Shown here: positions 45,329 to 56,600 of the stretch, piece by piece | Position numbering within the stretch: position 1 is the first letter of the stretch | Layout: each line of letters starts with the position of its first letter | Source: Hymenoscyphus infarciens | Lineage: Eukaryota > Ascomycota > Leotiomycetes > Helotiales > Helotiaceae | Length of the DNA stretch: 64,000 nt | Direction of reading: 5' to 3' | Assembly: GCA_001414345.1 (NCBI GenBank) | Contig: LLCB01000068.1 | Span: forward strand, 1-64,000 | The notes under the pieces: model-generated | What the model was told of the DNA's origin: nothing | Databases searched by the model: none | What the model saw: the letters and a program-made list of their open reading frames with translations, nothing else | Translations under genes and position numbers: made by a program

Positions 45329-45478
45329 ATAATAAACCTAAATAAAGAATTATATAATAGTGTATATAATAAAGATATTAGAGAGTATAGCCTCAGAGAG
45401 ATTAAACAACGTTTCACTTGAATTTAATATTCAAAATGTTCAACTTTAAGAGAAGATATAACGTTTAATAGAAGTAAG

Positions 45479-45798
45479 CGAACGTGTTAGACTTAAACAA
45501 ATCTTAATATCCGATAAGAGATCTAGGGTTCGATATAATTTAGCGAACGTTTTAGACAAAACGAACGTCTTAGGCCTAAACGAATAGTAACGTCCGAATA
45601 AAGATACAACGTTTAATATTAGGAAACAAACGTTTTAGGCCTGAACGAATAGTAACGTCTGAATAAAGATACGACGCTCGATATTAGGAAACAAACGTTT
45701 TAGGCCTAAACGAATAGTAACGTCCGAAGAAAGATATAACGTTCGATATTAGGAAATGAACGTTTTAGACTTAAACAAATCTTAACGTTTGAAAGAAG
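45479..45798. repeat. 65-bp minisatellite, about five copies
   Basis: Units start near 45479, 45562, 45627, 45692 and 45757 (partial). Two central copies are exactly 65 bp and nearly identical: CAAACGTTTTAGGCCTRAACG, then AATAGTAACGTCYGAA, AAGATAYRACGYTCGATATTAGGAAA. The unit contains AACGTT and TAGGCCTA palindromes. It begins about 150 bp beyond the retrotransposon's right end. Confidence 0.85.
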
Positions 45799-46948
45799 CT
45801 AAAAAGCGTGGGTCAGAGACAAATTTTGAGATACGTAAGAAGTGAATTCAAGAAGTGATGTTCTAACTTATTTCGTACAATTGTTACTACTAAGTAAGAC
45901 ATCGCTATAATCAGCAATTATAATAACTAACACTTTTCTCCTCAGGCTTAACTCTTCGTGAGTATATTGCTCTTCACATTCTCCGCTTTTGCTGCAAAGT
46001 CGACTATACATAGTGGCAGGAGAGCTGCAACATATGCTAGGGAAAGTACACGAAACTCTGAGGTAAGTAAGCGAATTCCAGGTATCTAAAGTCCCAAGTC
46101 AATAGTCATACTCTCCTCACTGTAGTGTATCTTCTTTTTGTATGCCACCGCCAGGATACTAAGGCTTAACCTTCTTTTTCTCTTCAGAGGGCTTGAGCGT
46201 GTGTCTTGTAAGGTTGGATTCTGGGAATAACCTCTCGAGCTGACGGAAGAAAGACTCAGATTTCTAGAGCTACTATTCTCGAACGGACGGGATATAGACC
46301 GGAAGTCATCATCTTTCTCTTCTTTTGAAGCCATGGAAGTTGCCACTCAAGTTCGCTTTTTTATATGCCAAAATCAGTTGAATTAAAGCTAGTCGTTTCA
46401 TCCCGGTATCCATGATCTCAGTCTTAGTGGACTTCTGGAGCGGCAAAAAGAAGAGGTGTCGAACGAAGTCGCTTCTTTACTATCTTCTTTTGCTGTCTCT
46501 TACACTATTTTCTCTTTATTTTCAAGCCACCCGTTTCGATCCATGGCAACGAGTACGGGGTCTCTCGAAGAACTATCTGTAAGAAGTAAGACAGTCCAAC
46601 TACGCCTTAATTCACTTATGATACACGTAAAGTGGACCTAAGTTTACCTTAGCAATCACTCTAGAAGCGTATTTATTTGCTCTCATTCTTACTTCCTCTT
46701 GAACCCAGGGTTTAGTTACTCTTATGTTGTGTTCTATATAAATTTCTTCTAAGAAGATGAACTCTGTGGCGAAGAAATCAGGACTTATTAGCCCGACCAA
46801 GGGGGTCGGTTCGGCGAAGGCAAAACAACCAACCCAGCGGAAGCGTATATACGGGTACACATTCCAGGCTGATGTTAACTTATTAATAAAGCAAAACGAG
46901 AAAGCGAATGTTCGCAGCTTTATATTACCAACCTCGACTTAATTACTT
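45799..46948. other. Decayed intergenic DNA with unassigned short ORFs
   Basis: A minus-strand ORF 46086-46346 (86 aa) starts MATSMASKEEKDDDFRSI and has a basic KRKRR motif; a plus-strand ORF 46757-46942 starts MNSVAKKSGLISPTKG. Neither is recognised and both may be chance or gene debris. Confidence 0.3.
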
Positions 46949-47160
46949 TCATGTCTGATACACTAGTAAACTTAAATAATGACCGAAAGGATCCCCTATC
47001 TCAGTCAGTACCTTGCTCGCATGTGCTGGTGTCGTTCCGGTAATGTTAGTTGAGAAATCAGTACCGGAGTAATAGATGTGTTTTAGTGAGATCCATCGAT
47101 TACCAGTCATCCCAAACCGTTCGTATAATTGATTCGGTCGGGGGAGTTTAGAATATTGAC
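46949..47160 (-). pseudogene. Gene fragment of unknown family (C-terminal tail)
   Basis: A minus-strand frame open without a start codon reads PRPNQLYERFGMTGNRWISL, then SGTDFSTNITGTTPAHASKV, and ends HYLSLLVYQT* at 46949. The balanced composition looks protein-like, unlike its AT-rich surroundings. Upstream the frame closes at a stop near 47165, so no complete gene is present. I do not recognise the family. Confidence 0.35.
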
Positions 47161-47269
47161 ATATTATTTATAGGCAATCTTGCCTAGAACAATGAGCGAG
47201 ACAATAACATGTAATAACTAAAGACACTCACCACTATCTATCACAATTTCTCCATTTCAATCCTCAACG

Positions 47270-47880
47270 CATCTTCACCCTTCTGCTAAAGCCCCTCACG
47301 ACTTATAAAAGTCTCCACCTACAAAAAAGACTTAACCCTCTTAGCTAACTCAATCGCCGTAAACAACCCTATGCTTTCACTAATCGACCCAACCCTTCGA
47401 TTAAACCACCTTTTCTAGTCTCCATCTCCGAGAGCTAGACTAGCTACTAGCATAATCCGAAGTGATAGATTGGGAAGTGTTTCCTCTGCTACTAGCTAGT
47501 CTCTGGATTTAATTACGTTTCTTATTCTTTGAGAAAGAACTTACAACATGCCGAGACGTCGTTGGCAGCCTCGGGTTATTAGACATATATAGATGAGAGA
47601 GGCGTTGGAGAAGGCGATTATGAGATCGAGAGTGTCGTTTGTTTCTCTGAGAGTTTAGTTTCGTAGTTCGATACACTATCTTTCGAGGTGATCGAGACGG
47701 GTGTGGAAATGTAGCTCCTCGAGTCCGGTAACATCTGAGGTTGGGATTTTACTAATGCCTTCTGAAAGCCATTTGTGGCATTGAAAGATGGTACCCGCGA
47801 AAAAAGCGGGGGATTCGGCAGCCTGTGATGAGATGGAGGGTTTTAATTATATTCTTTGCTCGTATTGGGGTTTTCTTTCC
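47270..47880 (-). pseudogene. Possible remnant of a fungal C6 transcription-factor-type gene
   Basis: Minus-strand reading shows protein-like segments in shifted frames: SPAFFAGTIFQCHKWLSEG and ELHFHTRLDHLER (about 47695-47840), then LDLIIAFSNASLIYMCLITR (about 47560-47635), then ESIGLFTAIELAKRVKSFL (about 47322-47385). The middle block recalls the C-terminal helical part of fungal-specific transcription factor domains (ASLIYL...). Stops and frame changes lie between blocks. The assignment is tentative. Confidence 0.3.
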
Positions 47881-49420
47881 GAAGTATACTCCATTCTAGA
47901 CATTATCAAATGTATCGGAGGAGAAGAGAAGTAGTGACTCGAGAGTCATGGCGCCTATAACATCAATCCTATGGCATGGTCAACTCTACCCAAACGTGAA
48001 TACAGTCGGAAAACTCACTATCTTATGGTTTGCCGTAAAAGTCCCTCCGTTCGGTAGAAGACAAACGTTCCCCTTCTTGAGAAGTCCTCTAGCAAATGCG
48101 TGGAGAACGCTTTCGGGATTTCCTTCCACGCCTTTCTCGAACATTCAACAACACCAACGAGCGAGGAGATTCTGCTTCGCAAACATTCCGAGCATAAACC
48201 CAGTTTTGGTCGTGTCTTCAACTACCTCATCCAGGAGAGACTCACAGGTGAGTAAACTGGTGGAAAGAGAACGAGATGGGCCGAAAACGGAGGACATGGC
48301 CTCCCGATACCGCGATGCTCTCAGAACACGAGGCTTGTCAAAGTCTGCGCAAGTTCAAGTGCAAAACAATTTTGATTTCAGAATCACCCCCGCGATACGT
48401 TTTTCACGATGAAAAATCGTGTATATGGAAGGGAATCCTAGGGGGTGGGATTTATACTTAAGACTACCTAGTCTAGAATAGGTCGCGTTAAGAGGTTCCC
48501 TCTACTTGAGACAAGATTGTAACGACTCACACAGGCCAACTTTACTTGTAACTTTCCATAATCAACAATTTGACTTCAAATCATGTTATAAGGATTTTTA
48601 GTCGAATTTCATCCTTAAAAAATCACCCAGATTATACGACAACGTATGGAACTCAAATCAATAACATTGGCATATTTCGCATTGAGAAACAGGTGTTCGC
48701 CGGTAGCTCTTTTTTAGATACCCCAAATGACAAGGGAGATTGCCCATGTATGTGGTTTGCCCAGAATGAATCGATTGTTGAAATCGTTCCTTCTCCCATT
48801 TGTCTCCTCTGAGGGTCGTGTCTTCCATTTCTCGTCACGGTGCCCAACAAGAGGGAAGGAGCGACTCGTCTTCTATGGTGTTCTATGGTGTTGGGTTGAG
48901 AAAAGCCTTGACGGTTGGCCTCCCCTTCAAAAACCAGCAAGCCCGGTCGCTTGCAGCTGTATGCAAAAGTGGGGCACCCTAGTGGGAAATAGGAGGGACT
49001 TGAGGTCGTCCCTTGCCCATAAGTAGGAAGGGGATTCGAAATAAGGAGGAGGATATGCCTTCCCTCGACCGTAACAAACCAGAATGAAAAAGAGAAGGCA
49101 TGAGTCTCTTCCTGCTTGCAGTATACCCACCTCGGACTCCCGTACCTTCCATACAGTTTATCGTGGTTTAATGGTGTGGCCGGATGAGCGACGCAACCAA
49201 TTATTTACGAACTCTCAAGTCAGTCTGGGGTCACATTTATGATTCGGAAGTTGAAGGGCAAGCTTCTAGATCAAAAAAAAAGGGAAAAGTGGATTAGTAT
49301 TTAAGTGTTCATCAAACCCCAACCATCTTTAAACTACACTCCTATATTCCGGAGGGGTTCTTCCCCTTTTCCAAAAACCCACAGTCAGGCCTTTACCGCT
49401 TTTCTCTTCAACTCAACATA
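47881..49420. other. Intergenic region, one unsupported ORF
   Basis: A plus-strand ORF 47948-48412 (154 aa, ATG start MAPITSILWHGQLYPNVN) contains basic and Ser-rich sequence but no recognisable domain. The remainder to 49420 has only short overlapping ORFs. Confidence 0.3.
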
Positions 49421-50497
49421 CTAACCGATCACAGCTTTAGCAGCCTCTCGGAACGTTTCCAAAGGCCCAAACGCCGCTGTTGTCGAACTCTTAGCCACTT
49501 CTTGGTAAACCGATTCAGTACTTCTAACCGGGTTTAAAATTCCCTCAGCGACAGCACCTGGAAAATAAGTCTTCGCAATCTCGTTCACTTCCTTGAAATC
49601 CACCTTATCGCCGTCCTTCCCGGCTTTGAGTAAGAAACCCTGACTTCCGACAATTTTGTCGTCGAGAGCCTCGACATGGATTCGAGCAAGATCAGTGATG
49701 GGAGTGGTAAACGCTTCGCGCTTAGCACCCTTGACTGCACCCAAGGCAATTCCAATGACAAGGGCGTTGCTACCCCCCAATAAGTCTTCCGGTTTGGTTA
49801 AAAGCTCATTTCTTCCGAAGACATATCCGGGATGTAAATTGATAATAGTGAATTGGGGTTTCTTCGGTGGCATCTAAAGAAATTGTTTTCCCAACGCGAT
49901 ATGCCGCCCAAGCATCGGTGGAATAAGGAGGTGGTGGGAGAGGTGTGACTCTTGTTGTGGCAGTGTAGACGATGGGTGGATTGGAGGGCTCGATGGCTTG
50001 ATCGGGCATAATCGCTACAGCACTGCTTGTGATAACTACACGCTTACTCTTGGGGAACTTCAACGCTGAAGTTATTATACTGAGCGTTCCTCTGATTGCA
50101 GGTTAGATGATTTCTTTCTCCGTGTCTTCGAATTGCTGCGTTTTTATTAGTACTACACAATTTCACAACTGTCGGGAAAACTTACAGGGTTAGGCAAGGG
50201 ACTTGCCAAATGTAGAACTCCGACCACGTCTTTCAATGCTTCATCAAAGGCACCGTCTACTGTGATATCTGCTACCACGACTCCCTCGAGTTTGTCTGCG
50301 AATGGTCGGATGAGAGCATGACTTTTTAAGGTCTCGATTTGAGCTTCTTTGCGGACAGCGATACGAACTGCTCGATGGGCTTTTGTGAGGACGGCAAATC
50401 CAATGAAACCAGTGGTTCCAGTTGTCTTAGAAAAACATCAGTTTTGAGCTGAGCAAAACATGGGACGAGTACATACCAAGATGAGATCTCCCGACAT
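49421..50497 (-). pseudogene. NAD(P)-dependent SDR reductase (GRE2/cinnamoyl-CoA reductase-like), disabled
   Basis: Extended short-chain dehydrogenases of this type reduce aldehydes or ketones such as methylglyoxal. ATG 50497 gives MSGDLIL, a 51-nt intron (50426-50476, GTATGT...AAG), then the Rossmann motif TTGTTGFIG, RIAVRKEAQIETLK, VVADIT and VLHLASPLPNP. A second intron is 50136-50185 (GTAAGT...GCAG). Exon 3 runs QFEDTEKEII and then hits an in-frame TAA at 50103-50105, continuing PAIRGTLSIITSALK and RVVITSSAVAI. Around 49870-49900 the frame shifts, with loss of bases between SLDAT and KKPQFTIINLHPGYVFGRNE. Two independent lesions mark a pseudogene. The C-terminus (ETFREAAKAVIG) is otherwise intact, suggesting recent death. 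Confidence 0.85.
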
Positions 50498-51501
50498 TGT
50501 AGGGTGCGGAATATGAAGTTGATTGTTCTCCTAATTTACAGTACGAAAGCTGTTGGTCTTCTTTGCTTTGGTGTTATTTATTTGTTATTCGTTTTAGTTC
50601 GGTTGTCTTAGCAACTTTTGGTGTTGAGGAAGAAAAGATAATACCTCCCCATCGAGGGTATCCACTTCCCTTTATACACATTCTTCAATCCCTAGCAACG
50701 CTCAAATTCTGACCATATCTCCACCAGGCTTCAACCTTACAAATTATCGTGCGTAGCGTTGTTTGATTACTCGCTTTGAGTAACCGGAGCATTCCAATGA
50801 TATGCTTTCTGTGCAGCTGAGTAACTGCATTTCAAGCCAATCGAGGTATATATTGAGATGACGAATTGTTTTGGGAGGCGGTATTTTGAGCTCTGTGTTG
50901 AGTAATTAAGTTGGTATGGCGTTGTCCAGTAACCATCGTGTTCAGTAATCTGGGAGGGATTCGCTTAGGGGGTTTTAAATTTAATCTCTCAGTTCCAATG
51001 ATACTCTCGCTAGGTATAACTCATTTCAGTGTCTTTCTTGGAAGTCGTCAGGGCAGAAATATCTCTCATAGCTCAGGTTCCAAGCGAGTTACGATGTTTC
51101 CTTCAGATCACATGTTCGGGTACTTGCTGTTTACGTTGGGCGTTAAGAAAACCAGCCGCAAATCCCCTTCTTCCTTTTCTATTCTTTCTACTTCTTTATC
51201 AAAATTGCACAGACGAAAGCTCCAGATATTTATCGTGACGTTGTCTTTCGTACTAATATTGAAAAGTGCATATCTATTATGGCTAGCGGTGGGCTACGAA
51301 GGCAATGGGAAAACAACTCTCTTCAAGCAATGCTTAGGAACCTTTTGATGCTTTGGTGATTGAGATAGCGAAGAAGGTTCCAACGTCAAAGGAGGCCTTA
51401 CTAATGCTTACGATCCCGTCAATTCTACATTACAGCTTGTTGTTCTTCTTTTTCAAGTTCGTTTTTGGCTCATCTTTCTCGAACCTTTTAAGTATAAGGC
51501 A
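50498..51501. other. Intergenic DNA without recognised gene
   Basis: Short ORFs only. One (50911-51348) contains GYEGNGKTT, but nothing else supports an NTPase. 51430-51501 may be an upstream part of the HET fragment (frame open: FKYKA). Confidence 0.35.
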
Positions 51502-51771
51502 ATGGACTTGGAGAATCGAGAGATCAGACTCTTAAAACAGCTCCCGGGGAGCATTTACGACAATTTGGAATGTGAGATATTTCATGTCTCGCACAACGAA
51601 TATCCAAAGTTCAAAGCATTGTTGTTCACTTGGCGGTTGGCAATCTTTTCGCATACTGTAATTCCAAACAACCAAAAGATAACCGTCACAGGAATTGTGG
51701 ATCTTGCTCTCTGTTATTTGCGTTCCAACACCGAAGATGGAATGTTTTGGATTGATGCTGTTTGCTCATAA
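51502..51771 (+). pseudogene. HET (heterokaryon incompatibility) domain N-terminal stub
   Basis: HET domains trigger programmed cell death in fungal non-self recognition. The stub reads MDLENREIRLLKQLPGSIYD, then ECEIFHVSHNEYPKFKALLFTW, VTGIVDLALCYLRS and FWIDAVCS*. These are the first conserved HET blocks (LDxxxxEIRLL, LxHVSLxExPxFxALSYTW, LWIDAVCINQ). The frame stops where the family continues CINQ, and no later HET blocks follow downstream. Only about 90 residues of a domain of roughly 150 remain, so the gene is truncated. Confidence 0.75.
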
Positions 51772-52373
51772 GTCGATTGATACCGAACCAAACACCTCGG
51801 AAACTTGAGGTTTTGACCTCTGTTTTCTGAAGGTTTCGTTTTCGCATTTGCACCAGTAAGGAGCAGTGTGCGAACGTAGGTTGCGTGGTAGTAAGCTGGG
51901 CCGGGATTTCAATCAGTCTCTTGGAGCCCGAACGGGTCCCAAAGACCTGTTTAATCTTAAAGCAAAATTACTCTCACCTATATCCATTTCCAACTTTGGA
52001 CCTAAGCAGGCTAATAAGTTAATTCAAATGAATTATGCGGAGAAGATCCTCTTCTTACTCGCTTAATATTCGGTCAAGATATTAATATTACTTATAAGTT
52101 ACTAAGATCCTCACGAAACAAGCCTCCTACGTACGAAGATATATGGCGATGGTTAGCGAAAACGAGTATTATGCTATTTTGACTAAGAGGTTGTACTATT
52201 CTTGTAATAGATTAAAGATCCAAACTCTCTAAACTTTTGCTAGCTTCTTATACCTCTCTACAACTTCCTTCTGTGCTCTATCTAGTTTAGAGAGGTCGTA
52301 TCGATAGATTGCTAGTAGCAACATAGCTCGAAGAGTAAAGTGAGCATCGTTACTGTATTATGAAAACTTTCCC
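51772..52373. other. Intergenic DNA, nothing recognised
   Basis: Contains a 66-codon open frame (51866-52066) lacking an ATG at its start and without recognised motif; composition becomes AT-rich after 52060. Confidence 0.35.
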
Positions 52374-53036
52374 CTAAAATCCTAAACTCTTTAGTAACCT
52401 TAGACTACATTTGAAGTCTCTGCCAAAAACCTCATATCCTAGAAACTCTGTATCAAAGATTTCAATAACAGATGGTACTAGTGTTAGGTCAATTCCAAGG
52501 CCTTTCATAGCCTTAATCTCAAAACCAAAACCATGGCCAACAAGAATGAGATCTCGAATCTCCTCAAGAGGGGTCTTTTCAATATAAAGTAGGCGCTTAA
52601 GCACCGTAATAAGCTCGTCCTGCAAAATATCGATTGTTTGCCCGAAAATAAACTTTCTAGTATCTGTGACAGTACGATAATGCCGTGTGGATATCGCATC
52701 ATCCAAATGACCAGTTTGGTGATATAGGTTACGGGTGTCGAACATCGAAATTCCAACCTCTCTCAATCGAATACGCCCAGTCTTTGGAGAATAGTGACTA
52801 TACTCCAAATCGATCGCTATAAAAAAAGCATCAAGGACGTCAAATTCCTGGCTACCTAAACGCCGCGGTATAGAAACGGGAGGTTCGAGTACAGTGACTG
52901 AAGTCCCATCGGCGAATGGAATGTTTGCAGGATTCGATAGCACTTCTCCAAGCCTAGCTTCGTTACCCAAACTGTCATGTTTGAAACCGTCCGCTTGAGC
53001 CTGTTCTTCGAGAAGAGGGCAATGATTAAGAGGCAG
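52374..53036 (-). CDS. Gfd2/YDR514C-like DEDDh exonuclease-domain protein, 5' incomplete
   Basis: Family proteins share an RNase-H-like DEDD 3'-5' exonuclease fold. Visible blocks: AFFIAIDLEYS (first Asp-x-Glu), LREVGISMFDTRNLY, RKFIFGQTIDIL, LILVGHGFGFEIKAMKGLGI and VIEIFDTEFLGYEV, ending SLGF*. In the GHGF...E block a Glu stands where the nuclease Asp is expected, so activity is uncertain. The coding frame has no ATG before 52970; it remains open to 53036, where TTTTAG fits an acceptor for a 45-nt intron (53037-53081, GTAAGA donor). The upstream exon was not found in the AT-rich DNA beyond. This is either a gene with an unseen first exon or a copy truncated by transposon activity. Confidence 0.65.
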   Translation of the reverse strand: MPLNHCPLLEEQAQADGFKHDSLGNEARLGEVLSNPANIPFADGTSVTVLEPPVSIPRRLGSQEFDVLDAFFIAIDLEYSHYSPKTGRIRLREVGISMFDTRNLYHQTGHLDDAISTRHYRTVTDTRKFIFGQTIDILQDELITVLKRLLYIEKTPLEEIRDLILVGHGFGFEIKAMKGLGIDLTLVPSVIEIFDTEFLGYEVFGRDFKCSLRLLKSLGF

Positions 53037-53081
53037 CTAAAATAGATAATAGTTTAAGATATACTTTAGCTCTTATCTTAC

Positions 53082-53639
53082 TTTCTCCTATAGGAATTTT
53101 ACTATACTTTGATAGCTAGCGATTTAATTTTATAATATAGCGGGAATTTGGGAAAATTTAATAATAAGCTTCTGCTACAACTCAACTAACCACTGTCTAA
53201 GAGAGGGTGGGTGTTACAAAAACCGCCTCCTTACAGGCAGAGTGTTCTACCTAAGCAAAAAAAGAATCTACCTCGAGTGTTTTACGAACCTTAGAATTGA
53301 AAATTGTCATAATCCTATCTCCTTGGGCGATTTGGTCAATTTTCGTAGAGTTGAAAAGTTGAAATTGGAAAACGGGCGCAATGCTTCGAATACTAGAACA
53401 GGCTTGTCATGAATTAAACATACCCGATAGTTTCCCCACACTTTCTGCCCTCCCCCCTAATCATTGGCATGGTATGTCACAATTAACGGAGAAGGACGCT
53501 TGACAAAGTCGGTCGCGACCTTCCATTATGTTACTCCATCATAGTCGTAGGCCTCTACAAGAACTAGTGTAATATTTTAGACTAGCCATGGTGAAATTTG
53601 CGCTGGCTTAGTAATAACCCACGTTAAAGTCTCTACAAC
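53082..53639. other. AT-rich spacer before the Copia island
   Basis: No gene is recognised. It may include the missing 5' exon of the exonuclease-like gene, but no ATG-started frame could be linked to it. Confidence 0.35.
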
Positions 53640-56600
53640 TGTTGAAAGGATAGTATGAGGTTCGATATAATTGTATTACTTAAGCAATTCTAGAGAGGAA
53701 TTACTCTCTACTTATATATAAGAGGGTTTAGGAAGACCTACATTATATAATAGGTATAGATATTTAATACTCTTACTCGATCTAAACACTCCTAGATTAT
53801 AATACTAATATACTTTAATAAACCTTTAGCAAAACCTTTAAAGGATAAAAAGCTAGAGAAGAATATATAAGTAAGAAGACTAATTAGAGTCCTTTAAGAA
53901 GTTAATTTAAGATATTAACTTCGTCTTCTTTTTCTATATCTATAGTATATACTAAGACACCTTCTATAGTTAAGTTACCTAGTATAGTATCTCCTCCTAT
54001 ACTTATATTATTTACATAGTCGTAGTTATCTAAGATATAGTAGAAATCCGTTAACTAGTCTAGTTAATCCTTAATATACTCTTTTAAATATATAAGAAGT
54101 CGCTTACGCTTTACGTCTTTATCTCGTCTTTTAGATGTATTAGTACTAGGCTTAACTTTAACTTTAATCGATTAATTAATACTAAGTAGATACTTAGTAC
54201 TATTATTTTTAATACGCCTTTATATACTAGTAAAACGTTTAATTAAGAGTCCTCTATACTTAGTATATATAATATTAGTAGGCCTCGTTAGTAAGGGTTA
54301 GAGTAGTATTTAAAAGGCTTCTTTAAAAAGTATAGTAGATGCCTAGTATAGTAGAGGTAGTAGAGTATTAGAATAACAGCGTTTTAGAGACAGCTTAATT
54401 TTAAGACTTTATATAGTAGATAGTAATATATCTTCTATAGGTTCTACTACTTCTATTACTTCTATAGGTTCTACTACTCTTATAGGTTCTACTACTCTTA
54501 TAAGTTCTACTATTTCTATAGATTCTACTACTTCTACTACTCCTATAGGTTCTATATCCTTATCTTTGATATCGTCTAAATTAGTACTCTTATATCTAAG
54601 GTAGTTATTAGAGACCTATTCACTCTTAGAGTCGTCCTAGGCTAGGTCTACTAGAATAGGTTTTCTTCCTTTTAAGAGCTTCTAAGAACAGAGATTAATA
54701 ACTTTATCTATTAGTACCTTAATAGGAAGAGTGTAGTCGTAAGAGTTGATTTAAGTACTAAGAGTAACCTATTTAAAGCTAGTAGCTTTAAAGTAACTAG
54801 GACTCTAAAGCTACTATTTAAAGTAGTCTTAGTTACTAATAAGGTCTTAAATAAAGTGACTTAAGATAGCTAGACATCTCCTAACTAGGCTAGTATTACC
54901 TCTCTTACTAATTTATATATTAAGGTTTCTTATATCTCTATTCTTTTATAGATAGTTAATAAATTTTCTTTATATACTAAGTAGACTTATAAAAGAGACG
55001 ATATTAGTATCTTAATACTTAACTTTAGTATTAGCGTCTAGAATAAAGAGTCGTAGACCTATAAAGAGTTTTTATTTAATAACTATAACCTAGGTATACT
55101 ATAGTATAGTAAGGTATTATAACTAATTTATTTTAACCTAGGTTTTTATCTAAGTAACTATAAGTATAATAATTATATCTTAAGACTTAATTTAGTCTAG
55201 ACTAAAAATATATAAGAAGTATTTAAATAGTAGATAGTACTTATTTATATTATCTTACTAGTTTACTTTTTCCTACTTTATATAATAGGTAATAGAGTAT
55301 TATATAATCTAGTAGAGTAAGTATACTCTATTATAGCTACTATTAATTTTAGATAAGTAATACTAGATATTATAACTAGTAGAGTTAGTCTTTAGACTTC
55401 TAGGTAATAGGAGTTTTAAGTATCGAGTATTAATATCTATAAAGTTAAAGAAGAGTTCTTTTAAAAGAGTAATAGCTTTTAACTTCTTAAGAGTTATACT
55501 AGAGACGATTCTAGTATTTAACATTTTTAAGTAGAATAAGTATTTTAAAAAAGATAGTTTTATAAATAATAGAGAGAGTTTAATTATAAGATGTTCAGGT
55601 GTTAAATATATATAGGTAGTTAATATAATAGCTAAGACGCTAGGTAGCTAACTACGTAATATAGATTATTAGTCTTAGTAATATAATCTCCCTTTATAAT
55701 TTATACTATATAGTTATATAACTTTTAAAAACTATAATAAAAAACGTTTTTTAAGTACTAGGTCTATTCTTTAGTATTTAAAGGTGTAATAGTATAAATA
55801 TAAAGAGTATATTATATAACCTTTCTTTATTTTCTTTAAAGTATTAGATATAGCTCTACGGTATTTTAAGCGAGTATAGAGTAATAGTAATACCTTACTA
55901 AGCTTTTAGATACCTCTCTTCTTAATACCTATTAAGAATTAGAACTTCTTAAAAGCATTCCTAGAAAGAGATTTTATAAGTCTATCTACTACTTACTCTT
56001 TTATACTAATAAACATAAGGTTTATATATTCTTTAGCTTATGCTTCTCTAACCTTAGCGTCTTAGGTAGTAATATACTTAGTACGGTTATAGTAGATAGG
56101 GTTTTTTATAAGTGTTATAGCCTCTTGATTATTATAGAGGATTACTATAGTAACTCTTAGTTTAGTCTCTAGAATAAGCTAGTCTAGGAGACGTTATAGC
56201 TAAATAGCTTTATTTATAGTATTTATCTCCTCTTTAAGTTCTACTTTATATAAGAATAGCAAGACTATAGCCTATCTTTTAAATAACTATAAGATAGTAC
56301 TACTACTAATATTAAAGAGGTATCTAGAAGTAGATTATCTAGTTTTATAATATCTAGCCTAGTTAGTATCTAAATAGCCTATAAGTCTCTTAAGCTTACT
56401 TTAAAATACTAAGTCGTAGCTTATAGTACTCTTAAGATAATATATAATTTGTTTTACTACTATCTAATATTTATTAGTTAGATTAGATAAGAATCTACTT
56501 ATAATAGATATAGAGTAAGTAATATCTAGTCGAGTACTAAGTATAGTGTATATAAGTAAGCTTATTATAAACTAATATTAACGTCTAAAGGTCTTCGACG

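Noticed and set aside
50911..51348. Possible P-loop protein (GYEGNGKTT)
   Set aside because: No ATG at the start of the frame, no Walker B or other NTPase motif, and a short frame; a chance match.
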